Source: Toxonevra muliebris
Lineage: Eukaryota; Arthropoda; Insecta; Diptera; Pallopteridae
Reading direction: 5' to 3'
Length of the DNA stretch: 64,000 nucleotides
NCBI GenBank assembly: GCA_963691655.1
Contig: OY829328.1
Location: 5,546,204-5,610,203 of the forward strand
Shown here: one piece after another, positions 1 through 12,400 of the stretch
Numbering within the stretch: position 1 is the stretch's first letter
Layout of the letters: the number at the start of each line of letters is the position of its first letter
Program-made: the position numbers and the translations under genes
The notes under the pieces: model-generated
Told to the model about the DNA's origin: nothing
Database searches by the model: none
What the model saw: only the letters and a program-made list of their open reading frames with translations

Positions 1-2266
1 ATGAATATTGCTAAACCAAAAAAATATAAACCTAAATTTGATTTTTTTTTTTTTTAATATACAATTTTAATTAGTTCAAAAGAAAAAATATGCGTCACTT
101 ACCATTCATTATTAGAAATGTGTAGAACTGCAACTAGAATTGTTTACGTTGTCACGATCACCGAATCACTGAATTGAATTTTGAGCTTAAGCACGATTTA
201 ATATTCTACCACTCATCTTCTCTTCACATTTTTAGAATCAATAGGCAGTGTTGTGACATATTACGTTGCAAAGTAATACGTTACTTATTACTTATTACGT
301 ACTTTTTGAAAGTAATATTGCCCTATTACATTAACATATTTTTGAAAGTCCCTGAGTTCATTAATTGAAGGCAATGTTTCTTACATAAATTGATATTTCA
401 TCCGCAAATTATTTGTATATCTTAGGAGTAGAAGCTTTTCAAAATGGCTATCACTTAGCCAGTTAAAACCTCAGCCTCTTGGTGAATTGCAGCTACAAAA
501 CAAATCAATTGCAACTGCATAGCAACAGGATAGTCGCAAACAGTTAATCTCGCCATCGTAATAATTTAATCTTCTTTATCATTTGTTGGACTTGGACTTG
601 TTGGACTACATCGGATGATTGCTATTTTTGTAGAACCCATGGCTTCAGTGTTACTCAACATATGTTCTCTTGTACAGCTAAAAACAGTTTATTATAATTT
701 GCAATAAAAGCTTGAAGTAATAAAACTATCGGCTTTGCATTAACATTTTTATACATCGTCTAGATTTGAAAAGGCTCTAATCTTTCATAGCCTAGCTAAA
801 GAGACGTTCAACTGGCGTGCTTGGTGACAACGTAGTACTCTTAAGCAGAGAACTACCATCAAACAGCATAGAGTTAGCCAGACGCTTCAATCTAGGCAAC
901 ATGCTCAACGCTAATATTTAGGCAATACTGCAACTGAATCAACCGGAACGGGAACAAACGATAAAATATTTTAACAAGGAAATGAAAGTATGAATGGGCC
1001 AAGCTGGTTGTATTCGTTACCAAGAATGCTGCCAGATAAAAATAAGTAATAAGGATAGTTTATCCTAAGAAATGATTGAATATTTTTTGTTTCACGACCC
1101 AGTCGATCTGTATATAATATATAATTGAATGAATATAATTTTTCTTTAATTTCCATTTCTGTGCCATGTCGAATACTTCACTTAAACCGATTAGATCCAA
1201 AAATAATCGAATATTATATAATTCGTACAAGTTACACCAAGCCCTAATCAATTTGTTATCTGTTAATTTGATGACCTTTTAAGTCGCAAATATAAGCAAC
1301 TTATCAGGCACACAAATCTCGAGTACAATTTACTAACAAATTTTGATTTGGTTTGCTCTTATTTTTATAATTATTTGTCTCTTTTTCTTTGATAGAGCTC
1401 AAATTTATATGAAATTTTAACGATAAAAATTATTTCGATTAAACCAATTATTGAAAGTTTTCAATGTATTCATTGAGAACATATTAAAATATTTTAAGAA
1501 CCATTACCGACATATAATGAGTAGCCGTGGGTCACAACCATATGTATGTACTGCGTAACATCTTTAAATCCAAATTAGACATTCAAAATGCATGTAATTT
1601 GGGACACATGCGTGTAATTTTGCTTCTAATTTTTGCAAATGAAAGGTTTATAAAATGACTAATTATAATTTATCGAAAGCAGGGTTGAATACTGTCAAAT
1701 TAGATTTGAACAAATGGAAAAAAAGTAATGTGAAATAAATGAAAATTGTACTCAATTAAAAGTTGTGAAAAAACACAAATTGAACAAAAACGGAAAGAAT
1801 CAAAAATGTAATGAATGAAAACAATTGAAATGAATCAATCGATTAGAGTGCCAACCGGGACGCTATTAAAGGTTCTTTTTCAAAAGCTTTTCATAATAGC
1901 ATAGAAAACTTGTTTTTAAAATTTTATAAGGATTGGCGAGGTTTCATTTACCATAGATCATGCTCTTGCGGCTTGGGCAATGCATCGGCTTCAACATTAA
2001 AAGTATTTATGTAAGCATATACGTTTATACAGAGCCCAACTGCATACTTTTATTTGGAAATTTACATAAACGCACCTCGCAAGTTATTCGTGCACATTGC
2101 GTTTAAAACAATTTTGAGTAAACTGTTTACACGCAGACTCAACTTATTCGCACTTCTCCTTCAATTTGCAACAAATTAATTCTGTTTAATTTAAAAAAAA
2201 ATTTTTTATTGTAATTTATAAAAAAAAACTTCATAATTGCATAGATTTGAATATGTGTTTGTTTAT
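1..2266. other. Intergenic, no gene recognised
   Basis: A+T-rich sequence with only short chance ORFs. I see no splice-linked coding pattern, RNA gene or clear inverted-repeat element. The patch around 780-960 has a more even base composition than its surroundings and could be a worn transposon piece, but nothing in it could be identified. Confidence 0.5.
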
Positions 2267-3514
2267 TCAAAACTTCAGTAAAGCTCCAGCAAAATATATC
2301 ATACTTTTATCCTTAATAGCAAAGAAGGGACGATCTGCATTAAAGTCGAAGATTGGCTCATCTATGAAACAATCCAATGAGATTTTAGCATCTAAATAAA
2401 AGTCTCAAATCAAACAGATTAGTAATAAAATTTAATGCATTAAATATAAGCTTCTTCGTACATGTAGCTCCCGCAGCTGTTGTTCCATTTTCATTGACTT
2501 CAATAAAAGCTTTGTGCTTTACCTCTGATATCGAAAGCTCTTCGTTTAAGGACAATAAAGCGCTAAAATTGGCATCTTGTGTAAACATGGTTTTCATACC
2601 CAACTAAAAAACATAAGTTATAATTATAATAATAATAAATTTAATGAACCTCTCATTACCTGTTCTAATATTGATTTCAGTGAAATATCATACTCAATTT
2701 GAAATTTTGGCAATTTCACTCTCACTTTTTTATTACGCAAACTCGTTGTAATTTCAATCAAGTTCATATCCTTTAATTTTGCCTCTAATTTAGCTAAACC
2801 ATTCAATTGCTTTGGCAATACAATCAGCATAGTTAAATCAGTATCTAGATATTCCATTTCCAAGCTAATAGCATTTAAATCGTCTAATTCACCGTAGAGA
2901 AAGCTATCCTCCTGTTGCATCATATCCACCAGCACTTTGCTACTATCATTTAAATAGAATTCCTTCTTTGCCGTAGCATAATTTTCGAATTTATTAAGCC
3001 AATCTGCTTTGAAGTAAATTGCATTCACTAATATCGATGCCGTTCGTTTATCTAAAATATCTGGCGTTATTAAGTTTTGTATCTTATTTTGAGTTTGCTT
3101 TTCAACCCATGAATTTATTTTATTTGCGGTTATCTTTGCATTCACAAAATCAACTTTCTCAGCTGCAGCTCCGAAATATTTTTCAGCGAGTTCATTATAT
3201 CTCGGTGAAATTTCAAATTTCTGATCAATGTATACACGATTAGCGATTTTCAATTGAGCTCCACCATCATTAGTTTGAGTTTTCGACAAAAGATATTCAA
3301 ATTCTTTGGCCACTTCTTCTTTGTTGGATCCGCTTTGAAGATATAGGCCCTGTTCTAATTCGCTGGCCGTCGTACCCTCAGCACCAAGATATGCCAAAGC
3401 TAAGCAAGCCCTTATCGATGTCGGAGATATTATAATATTTTTGTTTGGATCTTCCAATTGAATTGTATGAAAAAGATTATTCCCGAAGAGTGATGATTGA
3501 TTTGTGGACGCCAT
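2267..3514 (-). CDS. Serpin (Spn42D-cluster type), 3 coding exons
   Basis: Serine/cysteine-protease inhibitor of the serpin fold. Exons read on the minus strand are 3514-2660, 2603-2462 and 2391-2267, giving 373 aa. The first exon begins two bases after a TTTCTAG acceptor, so an upstream, probably 5' UTR, exon is expected; I did not find it. The ATG at 3514 gives MASTNQSSLF with no signal peptide, so an intracellular protein is inferred. Serpin landmarks are visible: IIISPTSIRACLALAYLGAEG near the N-terminus, KINSWVEKQTQNKI, then NAIYFKADW, and the hinge NENGTTAAGAT. The loop continues YAKISLDC, and the C-terminal strands are FNADRPFFAIKD and MIYFAGALLKF. By the usual serpin count the P1-P1' pair falls near Asp339-Cys340. 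The donor at 2461 is GTACGA, weaker than consensus. Reading through it would instead give an abnormal C-terminus without strands 4B/5B, so splicing to 2391 is preferred. Confidence 0.88.
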
Positions 3515-4351
3515 TTCTAGAAATAGAAAAAAAAAATCTTTTATCGTTTTTTTCACACTAAAGTTGTTTTATTTACAAAAACAAAATGTCGGTATAAAGT
3601 AAATTGTTATACGAAATGTATAACATAACTTAAACTGATTTAACTAATTAAAATATATGTAAACATTTTTGCTTACGAAAATCATTCTAAACCTTTCCTT
3701 CAATTCATTATGTAAACTCTGATCATTTCAAAATTTTATTTAGGTTTAATGTAAATTAATGTCTTGGTTATACTGTAGACTTTTTATTTTTAGATTCAAT
3801 GAAATAATTCTCGTTGAAAGTTTCTAATTCAAGCTTAAAAGTAAGGGGAAATTTTGTTTAGTTTGCTCTTCAAATTTGACTTATTTTTTGCTAAGTTCAA
3901 ATCTAATATATTCAAACAATCTTGCAATACTCTCATCTCACAAAAACATTACACTAGTCAACTGTCTTTCAGAAATTTAAGTGGGACAATTATGTAATTA
4001 ACCCTCCAACTTCCCAATTTTTGATTTTGCTCACAATCTCAAATTAGGGTTAGAAAAATAAAAAATAAATATCTGTCGTTCCAGAATTTCGGTTAAGTGT
4101 AGTTTTTAAACTATGCTGTCGAAAAAGTGGCGGTCTCGGCCATCTAAATGCTTTTTAGAAAATCATTCACAATGCCTTTCGAAAGAAAATAGTTGTTTGT
4201 TATGCACTGATAACGCAATAGGGTTAGAATTTGGTTTAATTTTTCAAATTGCATATGTTTTTGACGAAATGACTTATTTTGGTCAATTTTCACTTTCAAC
4301 TAATATAACTTTTAAAATACAAATGGAACAGCGACGCCAAGCATAGCAGCA

Positions 4352-4985
4352 CATACATACACATTTCAACTACAAACGTATTTACCGTTAGTCTCGTACA
4401 AACTAAACCGGTGTATGCTATAGCACATTATATAAAGTTCGTCCAGAGGTGGACTGGACTCATCCAAATGAACAGAAGTGAAAACAAATTTTTGAAAAAG
4501 GTCTTGAAAGCCCCGAAATTTGGAAAATAATTTACGATGTACCGAAATTTTTTGGACGAAAACTTTTTCAAATTCCATAGATCTGCCGCAAGAGGTTCAA
4601 AGTTTTGCTCATAATTTATACTTTTGCTGAATTTCTATAAACTTACAAACTTTGAACCTCCTGCGGCACAAACAAACATTATCCGATTTCGAAATTTCGT
4701 TTTGCATTATATTTGTATTTGATATTCTATGGAATGATATGCTATGGAATTTGAGCATTTTCAACCAACAAATTGTGAAAAATCAAAATTTTGGGACTTT
4801 CAAGATCCTTTTAAAATCTGAAGATATTATCTCACTCCAAAAATTTCTTTCCACTTCTGCTTATCTGGACGAGAAGACTTTTAACTATTCTGTTACTTTT
4901 TGTTTTGAAGCCATTCTTGGCTATTTATTGTGTCCAAAAAAATGTGAATTGCATGATCAATTTTGAAAGTCTCTGTATGTATTTT
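4352..4985. repeat. Large imperfect palindrome (fold-back element candidate)
   Basis: The core is a near-perfect 22-bp inverted repeat, 4584-4605 against 4647-4668 (TGCCGCAAGAGGTTCAAAG with one mismatch), around a 41-bp loop. Similarity between the arms continues outward with gaps: the stretch near 4495-4530 matches the complement of 4785-4815 (GGNNTTTCAAGANCNTTTT), and the outer ends around 4352-4375 and 4950-4975 share TGTATGTA-type sequence. This arrangement fits a fold-back or palindromic MITE. The ORFs at 4366-4578 (minus) and 4652-4966 (plus) lie in the arms and match nothing I know. Outer borders are approximate. Confidence 0.45.
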
Positions 4986-5008
4986 GAAGGATGCGAAATC
5001 ATTTTTAA

Positions 5009-5234
5009 CCCTAGGCCGCACTTGTTCGTCGAATCGACGACACGAATTTTCTGGTTAAGTTAACAGTAAAAACAATGAATTAATTAATTTTGTTTTTAGT
5101 AATAAAAACATTGAAAAAATTAAACAATTAGTAATTTTGAATATATTATAAAGTGATTAATAAAACACAATAACAAAAACTAATAAAACGAAGATGGATG
5201 TTAGTGTATAAAAAATAAGGAGTACCGCCTAGGG
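5009..5234. mobile_element. piggyBac-type MITE 1
   Basis: A 226-bp element flanked on both sides by TTAA (5005-5008 and 5235-5238). The terminal inverted repeats begin CCCTAGGC on both ends: CCCTAGGCCGCACT on the left and, as reverse complement of the right end, CCCTAGGCGGTACT. TTAA target duplication and a CCCTAG start are hallmarks of the piggyBac superfamily. There is no internal coding capacity, so it is non-autonomous. Confidence 0.8.
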
Positions 5235-5253
5235 TTAAACCACATATTTTTAA

Positions 5254-5837
5254 CCCTTCCCTGCCTATTTCGCCATATATGGTCCCACCACTTTAGATGG
5301 TAATAGTGGCGCCATCCAAACCACAATATGGGTTTTCGTAGATTGCAGCTTTCTTTATCGATGCGCATACATTAATGGTATTTGAAAATGCCATCTGTCA
5401 AAAGTTATAGCCATTTTTATGTGAAGTATTATGTTTTTCGGACACAAGTAAAATTTTTGATTTTCATACAGCAAAAATTATATAAAATTCAAATGCAAAG
5501 TTCCTGGTTGTGATAAATTTACTCTAACGTATTGTACAAAATGTGGTGTTCACTAATGCTATAAAGCCGAACGAAATTGTTTCTACAAATTTCACACAAT
5601 TGGTATAAATTTTCATTTCTGGTTATTTTTCTCAATAAAGTGATTTAAAAAAAGTCATGCATTTCTATTTTAATTGATACTGCCCAACGAACCATATATG
5701 GTCCATTAGGTAAATTCAGATTTTAACACTTGTAATTAAGGTATGGAAAAAGTCATAGAACAATAACTGTTCAGAATGAAGAACACTATTCCTTAATATT
5801 TTTTTAAACAAAATTCGTCTTGTTGGGCAGGGAAGGG
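5254..5837. mobile_element. piggyBac-type MITE 2
   Basis: A 584-bp element flanked by TTAA at 5250-5253 and 5838-5841. Its inverted ends are CCCTTCCCTGCC on both sides (the right end read as complement). It lies 12 bp from the TTAA of the neighbouring MITE. Two internal copies of a self-complementary CCATATATGG core, near 5273 and 5691, are subterminal. No transposase ORF is seen. Confidence 0.78.
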
Positions 5838-5841
5838 TTAA

Positions 5842-8779
5842 ACACCAGCTCTGGAATTTTAATAATAATTTAACTTTTTGACAATATCTTTGAATTTTTT
5901 TGAAACAACTATTTTGAAAAAACAAATTTTTTTCATTTCTTTTTATATCTTCAACCGCATCTTTACACTTTTAAGAATATTACCTGGATGCAGAAAAATA
6001 ATTTATACAGCCAAGGTCATTAGTTTTTATTTTAGAAACTAATTAAAAAATAAAAAAACTCACTGTATTTTAATGTTTCTTCCAAAATGTTTATAAACGT
6101 TTATTTGTCTCTTGAATAATAAATAAAATATTTGCAAATAGAAATTCTTATTTATAAATAAAGGGAAACTACAGTGTGACATCATTACTTTAACGAAAAA
6201 AATATCAAAACAAAAACCAAATATTTTTTGAATAACTGAATGTATTTATCTTTGCTTGTATGTACATTAAAATGGATCGATTTTGTAACCCCCAGTCATG
6301 GTTATTTTTTATTGTCTTGTTAAATAGTATTACGCCAATTGGAGTAAAAGGAGATAGTGCCTTGGGAGATCGGCTGAAAACTTTAATTTTTTCTCAAAAC
6401 TCTGTTTTTCAAGTCAGTGAACATGATTTCTCAATATAATGAACCGATCTTGTTCAAATTTTGCACACTTCTTCAAGGTCAGATTGACGAGTGCTTGAAC
6501 GAAGGATTTGTTTTTTATCACAACTTATTTTACAAGTCAATACGTGGTGCAAATTATATAACAATTTATACCTTTTTGCACACAACTCTGCCAAAAATTT
6601 AAATACACATCTATTAACAGAAAGATTTAGGTTTTTTAATTTCGCATGAATCTAACATGAGTTATTCTGACAACGCCAACGCCTTTTATCCGAAGTATCC
6701 TCTGAAATATTTTTGAGATCCAAAAGTAAGAAAATTCAGAGAACAGTTAAATTTTCGTTGTACTATCCATTGATTGCCATATAGACCGATTTTATGGAAG
6801 TTTTGGTCTCAATTATGATTTAAAAATATCCCGCGAGCAAAAGTTAGTAAGCTTTTTCTTAAACTCACAATGCGGCGAAAGATATTTTACAGAAAAACAA
6901 AGTGTCATCCATCTCGTATTTACTCCCTCTTTCCAAAAAAAAAAACGTTGACATGATAGGGGTTGAAAAAAAAAACTATGTCGGTCCACTCTAATCTACA
7001 TATATAGATGTTCCAAATGTAGTAGTCTCTCCGTATACAAAGTTGGGTTACTTTATTTATTTATTTCGATTTGAATTAGTCATCAAAATCTGTGTCGCGA
7101 ATGCCACAAAGGTTGTTTCTTCTATTTCACAATAAGTGTTGTTAATTGAAATATTTTTGTACGACACTTAACTTATTTAAAGGTTAATTTTGTTTACATT
7201 TTAAATAGAATCCAAAATAAATACACATGTATACAAAAAACCAATTTTTCTTAACTCAATTTTATAGTGACGATATATTCCTTCCTATATTTGAGTGTAA
7301 TTTCACCAATGTAAAATAAATTAAAAGAGAGCGATGCAAGGCGATGGTGCCTTGGGGCGATGGGTAGTAAGCAGAATTGCTTGAAAACGGTAGCCTACTA
7401 AGTATATTAAATAACTTGATTATTGATACTTTTTTTATACAACTTTGCACCTCTGTACAATGGCTCAGTTGAGCAAAAAATTAATTTTGGTAATTGTTTT
7501 CTGAAAACTTAATGACTCATTTTTTCATATGCCATTTGTATGAAAATTTAAAATAAATGATCTGCTGTCAATTGGCATCCACCCAATCTTATTATATAAT
7601 CATTCATAACCCCTCAATTTAATAAAATAATATTTTGTTATATTCAACAGAAATACTACTCTTTCCTTGGTATCCACTACATTTTGTTCTGTTATTTGAA
7701 ATGCAACCCAGTGCCAGCTGTTGATATACTTGTGTATCATGAAGAAATTGTATATATACAACGTAGTGTTTTTCAATCTAGTTGATGTCATTAGTATTTA
7801 TCGCAACAAATACCAAAAACAGTTTGGGTGAAAGTTATACTAAAATATTTACAAATATTCTAAGAAATAAGTAAAGTTAATGAAGTTTACCTTAAGAGTT
7901 ATAAATAATAGCGGTGAGTATTTTATTTTAATTTATATTGTGTATAGAAATTTATAATGTTAGTAATATGGTGTTGTATTAAATAGTAATCGAGCGTCTC
8001 TTGAATACGTAAAATACCGGCCACGAAATTCACTCATTCTCTCTTTATATATGGCAATTAACTCATTGCGAGCACAATGTGAGTGAGTTCATCATTGTGA
8101 AATTGAAAAAGATAAATATGTAAAACAAATTAACAACAGCAACATGAATTGTTCAAAAACAATAATAAATTTAACAACAAGATAGCAGCTGTGCTATCAA
8201 TTTTTGATTAATTTAATTGTGTTTTCACATCTGGTAAATTCAATGGCTGAAAGCAACGATTAAACTTTTCCGGAAATAACGTTATTTTGTTGTCAAAAAC
8301 TTGGAAATGTTCAATTGATTTGAACAGATTCAGTCATATTTTGATTATTTTGTAGATATATTTTATTAACTTATATTTTTAAAACACAATAATCACTCGG
8401 TTATTTAAACTATAAACTAGTAAACTGATATATAAACTAGTAAACATGTTAAAATAATGTAACCCTGGCGTTTTGGTTTTTAAGCCCAGTAGTAAAAATT
8501 ATAATATAATTATTAACCCTATTATTTGACAGTCAATCCTAGGCCAATATTAATTCAATAGTCTTGGACAAATGCTACTTTCGATTCAGTCCCATACCAA
8601 TGTTTTTACCACAATCGATGGATTCTGAAACTACACTGTAACTAATAATGCTTAATCTGATTTAACCCTATATAAAATTACACTGTTAAATGGTTTTTTA
8701 GCACTAATTTCTAGTCTTTTAGTTCTTAAGTTTCCAAGAATATTTATTCTAATTCCACAAGATCAAACTTCGATTTTTC
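5842..8779. other. Intergenic, repeat-like remnants
   Basis: No gene recognised. The stretch 6280-6960 has the look of an old interspersed repeat, but no borders could be fixed. A short direct repeat TATAAACTAGTAAAC occurs twice near 8409-8445. Confidence 0.4.
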
Positions 8780-9290
8780 TATTTTTTTTTTTTTTTTTTT
8801 TTTGTTTTTGTTTTTGTTGGAACAGACACAAAAAGTATTCAAGAATACAGCACTCAGACAAGTTTTACGTCCATTGTACTATATCTTGTGTTCCCTTTTG
8901 CTATTCTTTAAATCTACCAGATTTATTAATAAATCTTAGCAGATCCTGCGGTGTTAGAGAGCTCAGATGTTCGTCTCCCAACATTCCAGTACCAAATATG
9001 CTTACTCTGATCTGGCAGAAAGCGGGGCAGACACTAAGAAAGTGGCCCGCCGCGTCTTCACATTCTTCCTCCAAACCACAGGAAGCACAGAAGGCACTAG
9101 CTCCCAGTCCAATCATATGCAATTGTTTGACCCAAGAGAAATGACCTGTATATAAGCCCCTCAGCTCCTCCCATTTACGATTGTGGGTCAAGTCGACCCA
9201 CTCATTAATGGTGGTCTTGATGGCTGTAGACGACTAAAAGAGTACAGGTTCTGGGCCCAGGAAACCAGTTTCCGTTTTTTTACTCTATTT
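8780..9290 (-). mobile_element. 5'-truncated LINE tail (jockey/I-type ORF2 C-terminus)
   Basis: A minus-strand ORF (9191-8901, open further upstream to about 9240) ends a reverse-transcriptase polyprotein. It contains the C-x2-C...H...C arrangement (CASCGLEEE, then HFLSVCPAF) seen at the C-terminus of jockey- and I-clade ORF2 proteins. A 3' UTR of about 100 bp follows, and then an A-rich tail, visible on the plus strand as the run of about 24 T at 8780-8804. The coding start is missing, so this is a dead-on-arrival insertion. Target duplications are obscured by T-rich flanks. The 5' border is approximate. Confidence 0.75.
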
Positions 9291-9459
9291 TTCTTTTTTT
9301 CTATTACTTTTAAATCGGCTTGATAAAAACATGTTTCTGTTGTATCATATTTCAACTTGATAACTACATATTATTTTACGTACACATATATTCATACAAC
9401 AGTATTTGTTATTTCAAATACAAGTCAATATACAATTTTAATCACAAATCTACTTAGTT

Positions 9460-12400
9460 CTAAAATTTCGATACATGGCCAGCAAAATAAATCGCTGTAC
9501 TGCTACGTATTGCAAAAACAAATGGATGATTAGCATCAAATGTCTTTTGATCCAAAATACGACTCATTACAACGTATTTCTCAACTGCAAATATAAAATT
9601 TGTTTCAATTATGACGTTTAATATTTAAATTATGAATTGCTCACATGTTGCAGCAGCTGCCTCTGAACCGGCTTCATTGACATCCAGAAAGGCTTTATGC
9701 TTCACCTCTGAGATTTTTTGTGGAATTTGTGTAGTAAATAAGCTACTAAAATTAGCTTTATTACTGAACATGCTTAACATACCCAACTGAAATTTTAAAC
9801 ATAGTTATAAAATACTTCCTCAATTCAATTTGAATTTAAGATGATTCGCTCACCTTTTTCAAAGGATCCTTTAAATCGATATCAAATTCAATTTTAAATT
9901 TTGGCAAAAATACTTTAACATCTTCCACTTTCATTCGTGAAGTAATCTCATTCAGATCTACTTTTGCTAACTTTTGTTCCAATGCCGGTAATCCTTCAAT
10001 ACTTTTCGGTAATAAAATTAGCATTGATAGCTCGGAATTCTCATAGGGCATTTCCAACGCTGTAGCATCTAAATCTCTCAGCTCGGCATATTTTAAATTC
10101 TCATCGAGAAACATCATATCGACTGAGACTTTATCATTTGTACTCACTTGAAAGTATGCCTTTTTTGTTGAAGACTTACTAAACGGTTTCGACCACTTGC
10201 CCTTGAAGTATATAGCATTAATTAGTACTGCACTAGTCTCGCCATCCACGGCATTCGATTGTAATAGATTTTTGATTTTATTTTCTGTTTGTTGTTCCAC
10301 CCAGGAGTTAATTTTTTGCACTGTAGCCGCAGCATCTACAAATTTCACTTGCTCCGCTTGTGATTGAAAATATTTAGAAGCGATTTCATTGAATTTGGGA
10401 GTAACTTCGAGGCCTTCTTTTACATAAAGTCGATTGGCCATTTTCAATTCCGGACCGTTGATTGCACTCTTAAATGCGCTTTTCAAAAATTCACCATAAT
10501 TCTGTGCAATTTCTTCTTTAGTGGCAGTAGCGCCTAATTTGAGCGCTTTTCGTATCTCTTCTGCAGTTTCGTTTTCAGCGCCGAAAAATACTAAAGCCAA
10601 ACAACTTTGAATTGATGCTGGAGAGAAGACAATATTTTTATTCACTCTATCGTTAGCAATTGTTTTGAAGACTTCCATGGCGAATATGTTCCGACTAGCG
10701 CTTGCCGCTGGTGCTATAGTTCCAGCTGTTGCCATTTGAGAGAGAAGCGTTGTAATTGCAAAGCAGAATAGAAAAAATGGAATATGCTCTGAAATTAAGA
10801 AAAGCAAATAACTTTTATTTATTTGTTGCTGAAATAATGCAACCCACCATTTATATTCGTTTATATTGATAACGAAAAAAATTCAATTAAAAAAAAACCT
10901 GCATTGTGATTTCATTAATTGATTAGAAGAATATTAATTTATGAATTCAAAGAAAAATTTAAATTAAATTCTAGGGTTATCAGATTTTTAACTACAAATA
11001 TTTATACCCTACCTATTCTGGATAGGAGCTTTGAGGAATACCTTTTATTTCCCTCTAAATTAACTACTACTACTCACTCTTGAATATTCCATTACTAGAT
11101 TAGCAGGTAAAATATTTATACTATATGTTGATAATAGTTTCAATATCCAATCTTTGTTGTATATTTTTTAATTTACATTTTTTTCTTTTATTATTTAATT
11201 ATTGTACAAAGATCGATACAATACTTTAATTTTTCGTTGTTACTGTTTATCACTAATTTTTTCAGTTTTATTTAAATAACAGATATTTTAAGAGTCTACT
11301 GATATAGTGAACTATCTGAACTATTTTTATTAGGCCGTATTTCATTAGGAACATAGGCTGTTTACATAGAATCTCCATCTATTTCTATCTAAAGCTATAA
11401 ATCTAAGTTCATTGAAAGATTTGCCAGTTTCATTGTTTACTGTCCCTCGCCAAGTAATGCGGGGTCTTCCACGTCTTCGATAGCCTTGCAGGTTCCACTG
11501 CAGGGTTGCATGACAGATTTCGTCGTATGGCTTTCTGAGAGTATGCCCCAGCCAGTTGTATTTACGTCGCTTAATTTGGTTGTTAATGTTTTCTTGGTTG
11601 GCAAGTTGCAGCAAATCCACGTTGGTAACTGTGCGGGGCCACCATAATCTGAATATATTACGTAAGCATCTGTTGGTGAACACTTGCAGCAAGCGAGATA
11701 TTTCAGTGTTCACCATCCATGTTTCAGACCCATATAGTAGCACCGATTTAACACATGCATTATACACGTTCACTTTTGTTGTTGGTGATAGTTCGCTAGA
11801 GTTCCAGATGTTTCGAAGCTTGGCGAACGCAGAACGTGCTTTATTTATTCTGCTGCGTACATCGTTCAGAGCACCACCTGCTGGTGTTATTATGCTGCCA
11901 AGATAGCAGAAGTCTTCAACATTTTCTATGGCGATATTATTTACCGTGAAAGACGGCGTTTGATCCGACTTGACTGCGCAAGCTTTAGTTTTCGCAATGT
12001 TGATACGAAGGCCAACAAGCTCAGCTGTAGATGTTAGCGTGTCAATTTTTGTCTGCATGTGCTCCTTATTCGAAGCTAGGAAAACCAAGTCATCGGCGTA
12101 ATCAAGATCCTCGAGATGCTGATTAACTCTCCATAATATACCTCTTTTCTCCTTGGTGGCTCTTTCTAACACAGCATCGAGTGTAATAGCAAAAAGTAGG
12201 GGTGACAATAAGCAGCCTTGTTTAACACCGGTTAAAGACGGGAACGGCTCGCTAACATTGCCGCAATGCACCACTCTCGCATTAGTGTTGCAGTATTGTG
12301 CTCTGATAAGTTTAATGATTTTTCTGGGAACGCCTATAATTTCCAGAGCAGACCAGATGGCGTTGCGATCAATTGAGTCGAAGGCTTTTTCAAAGTCAAT

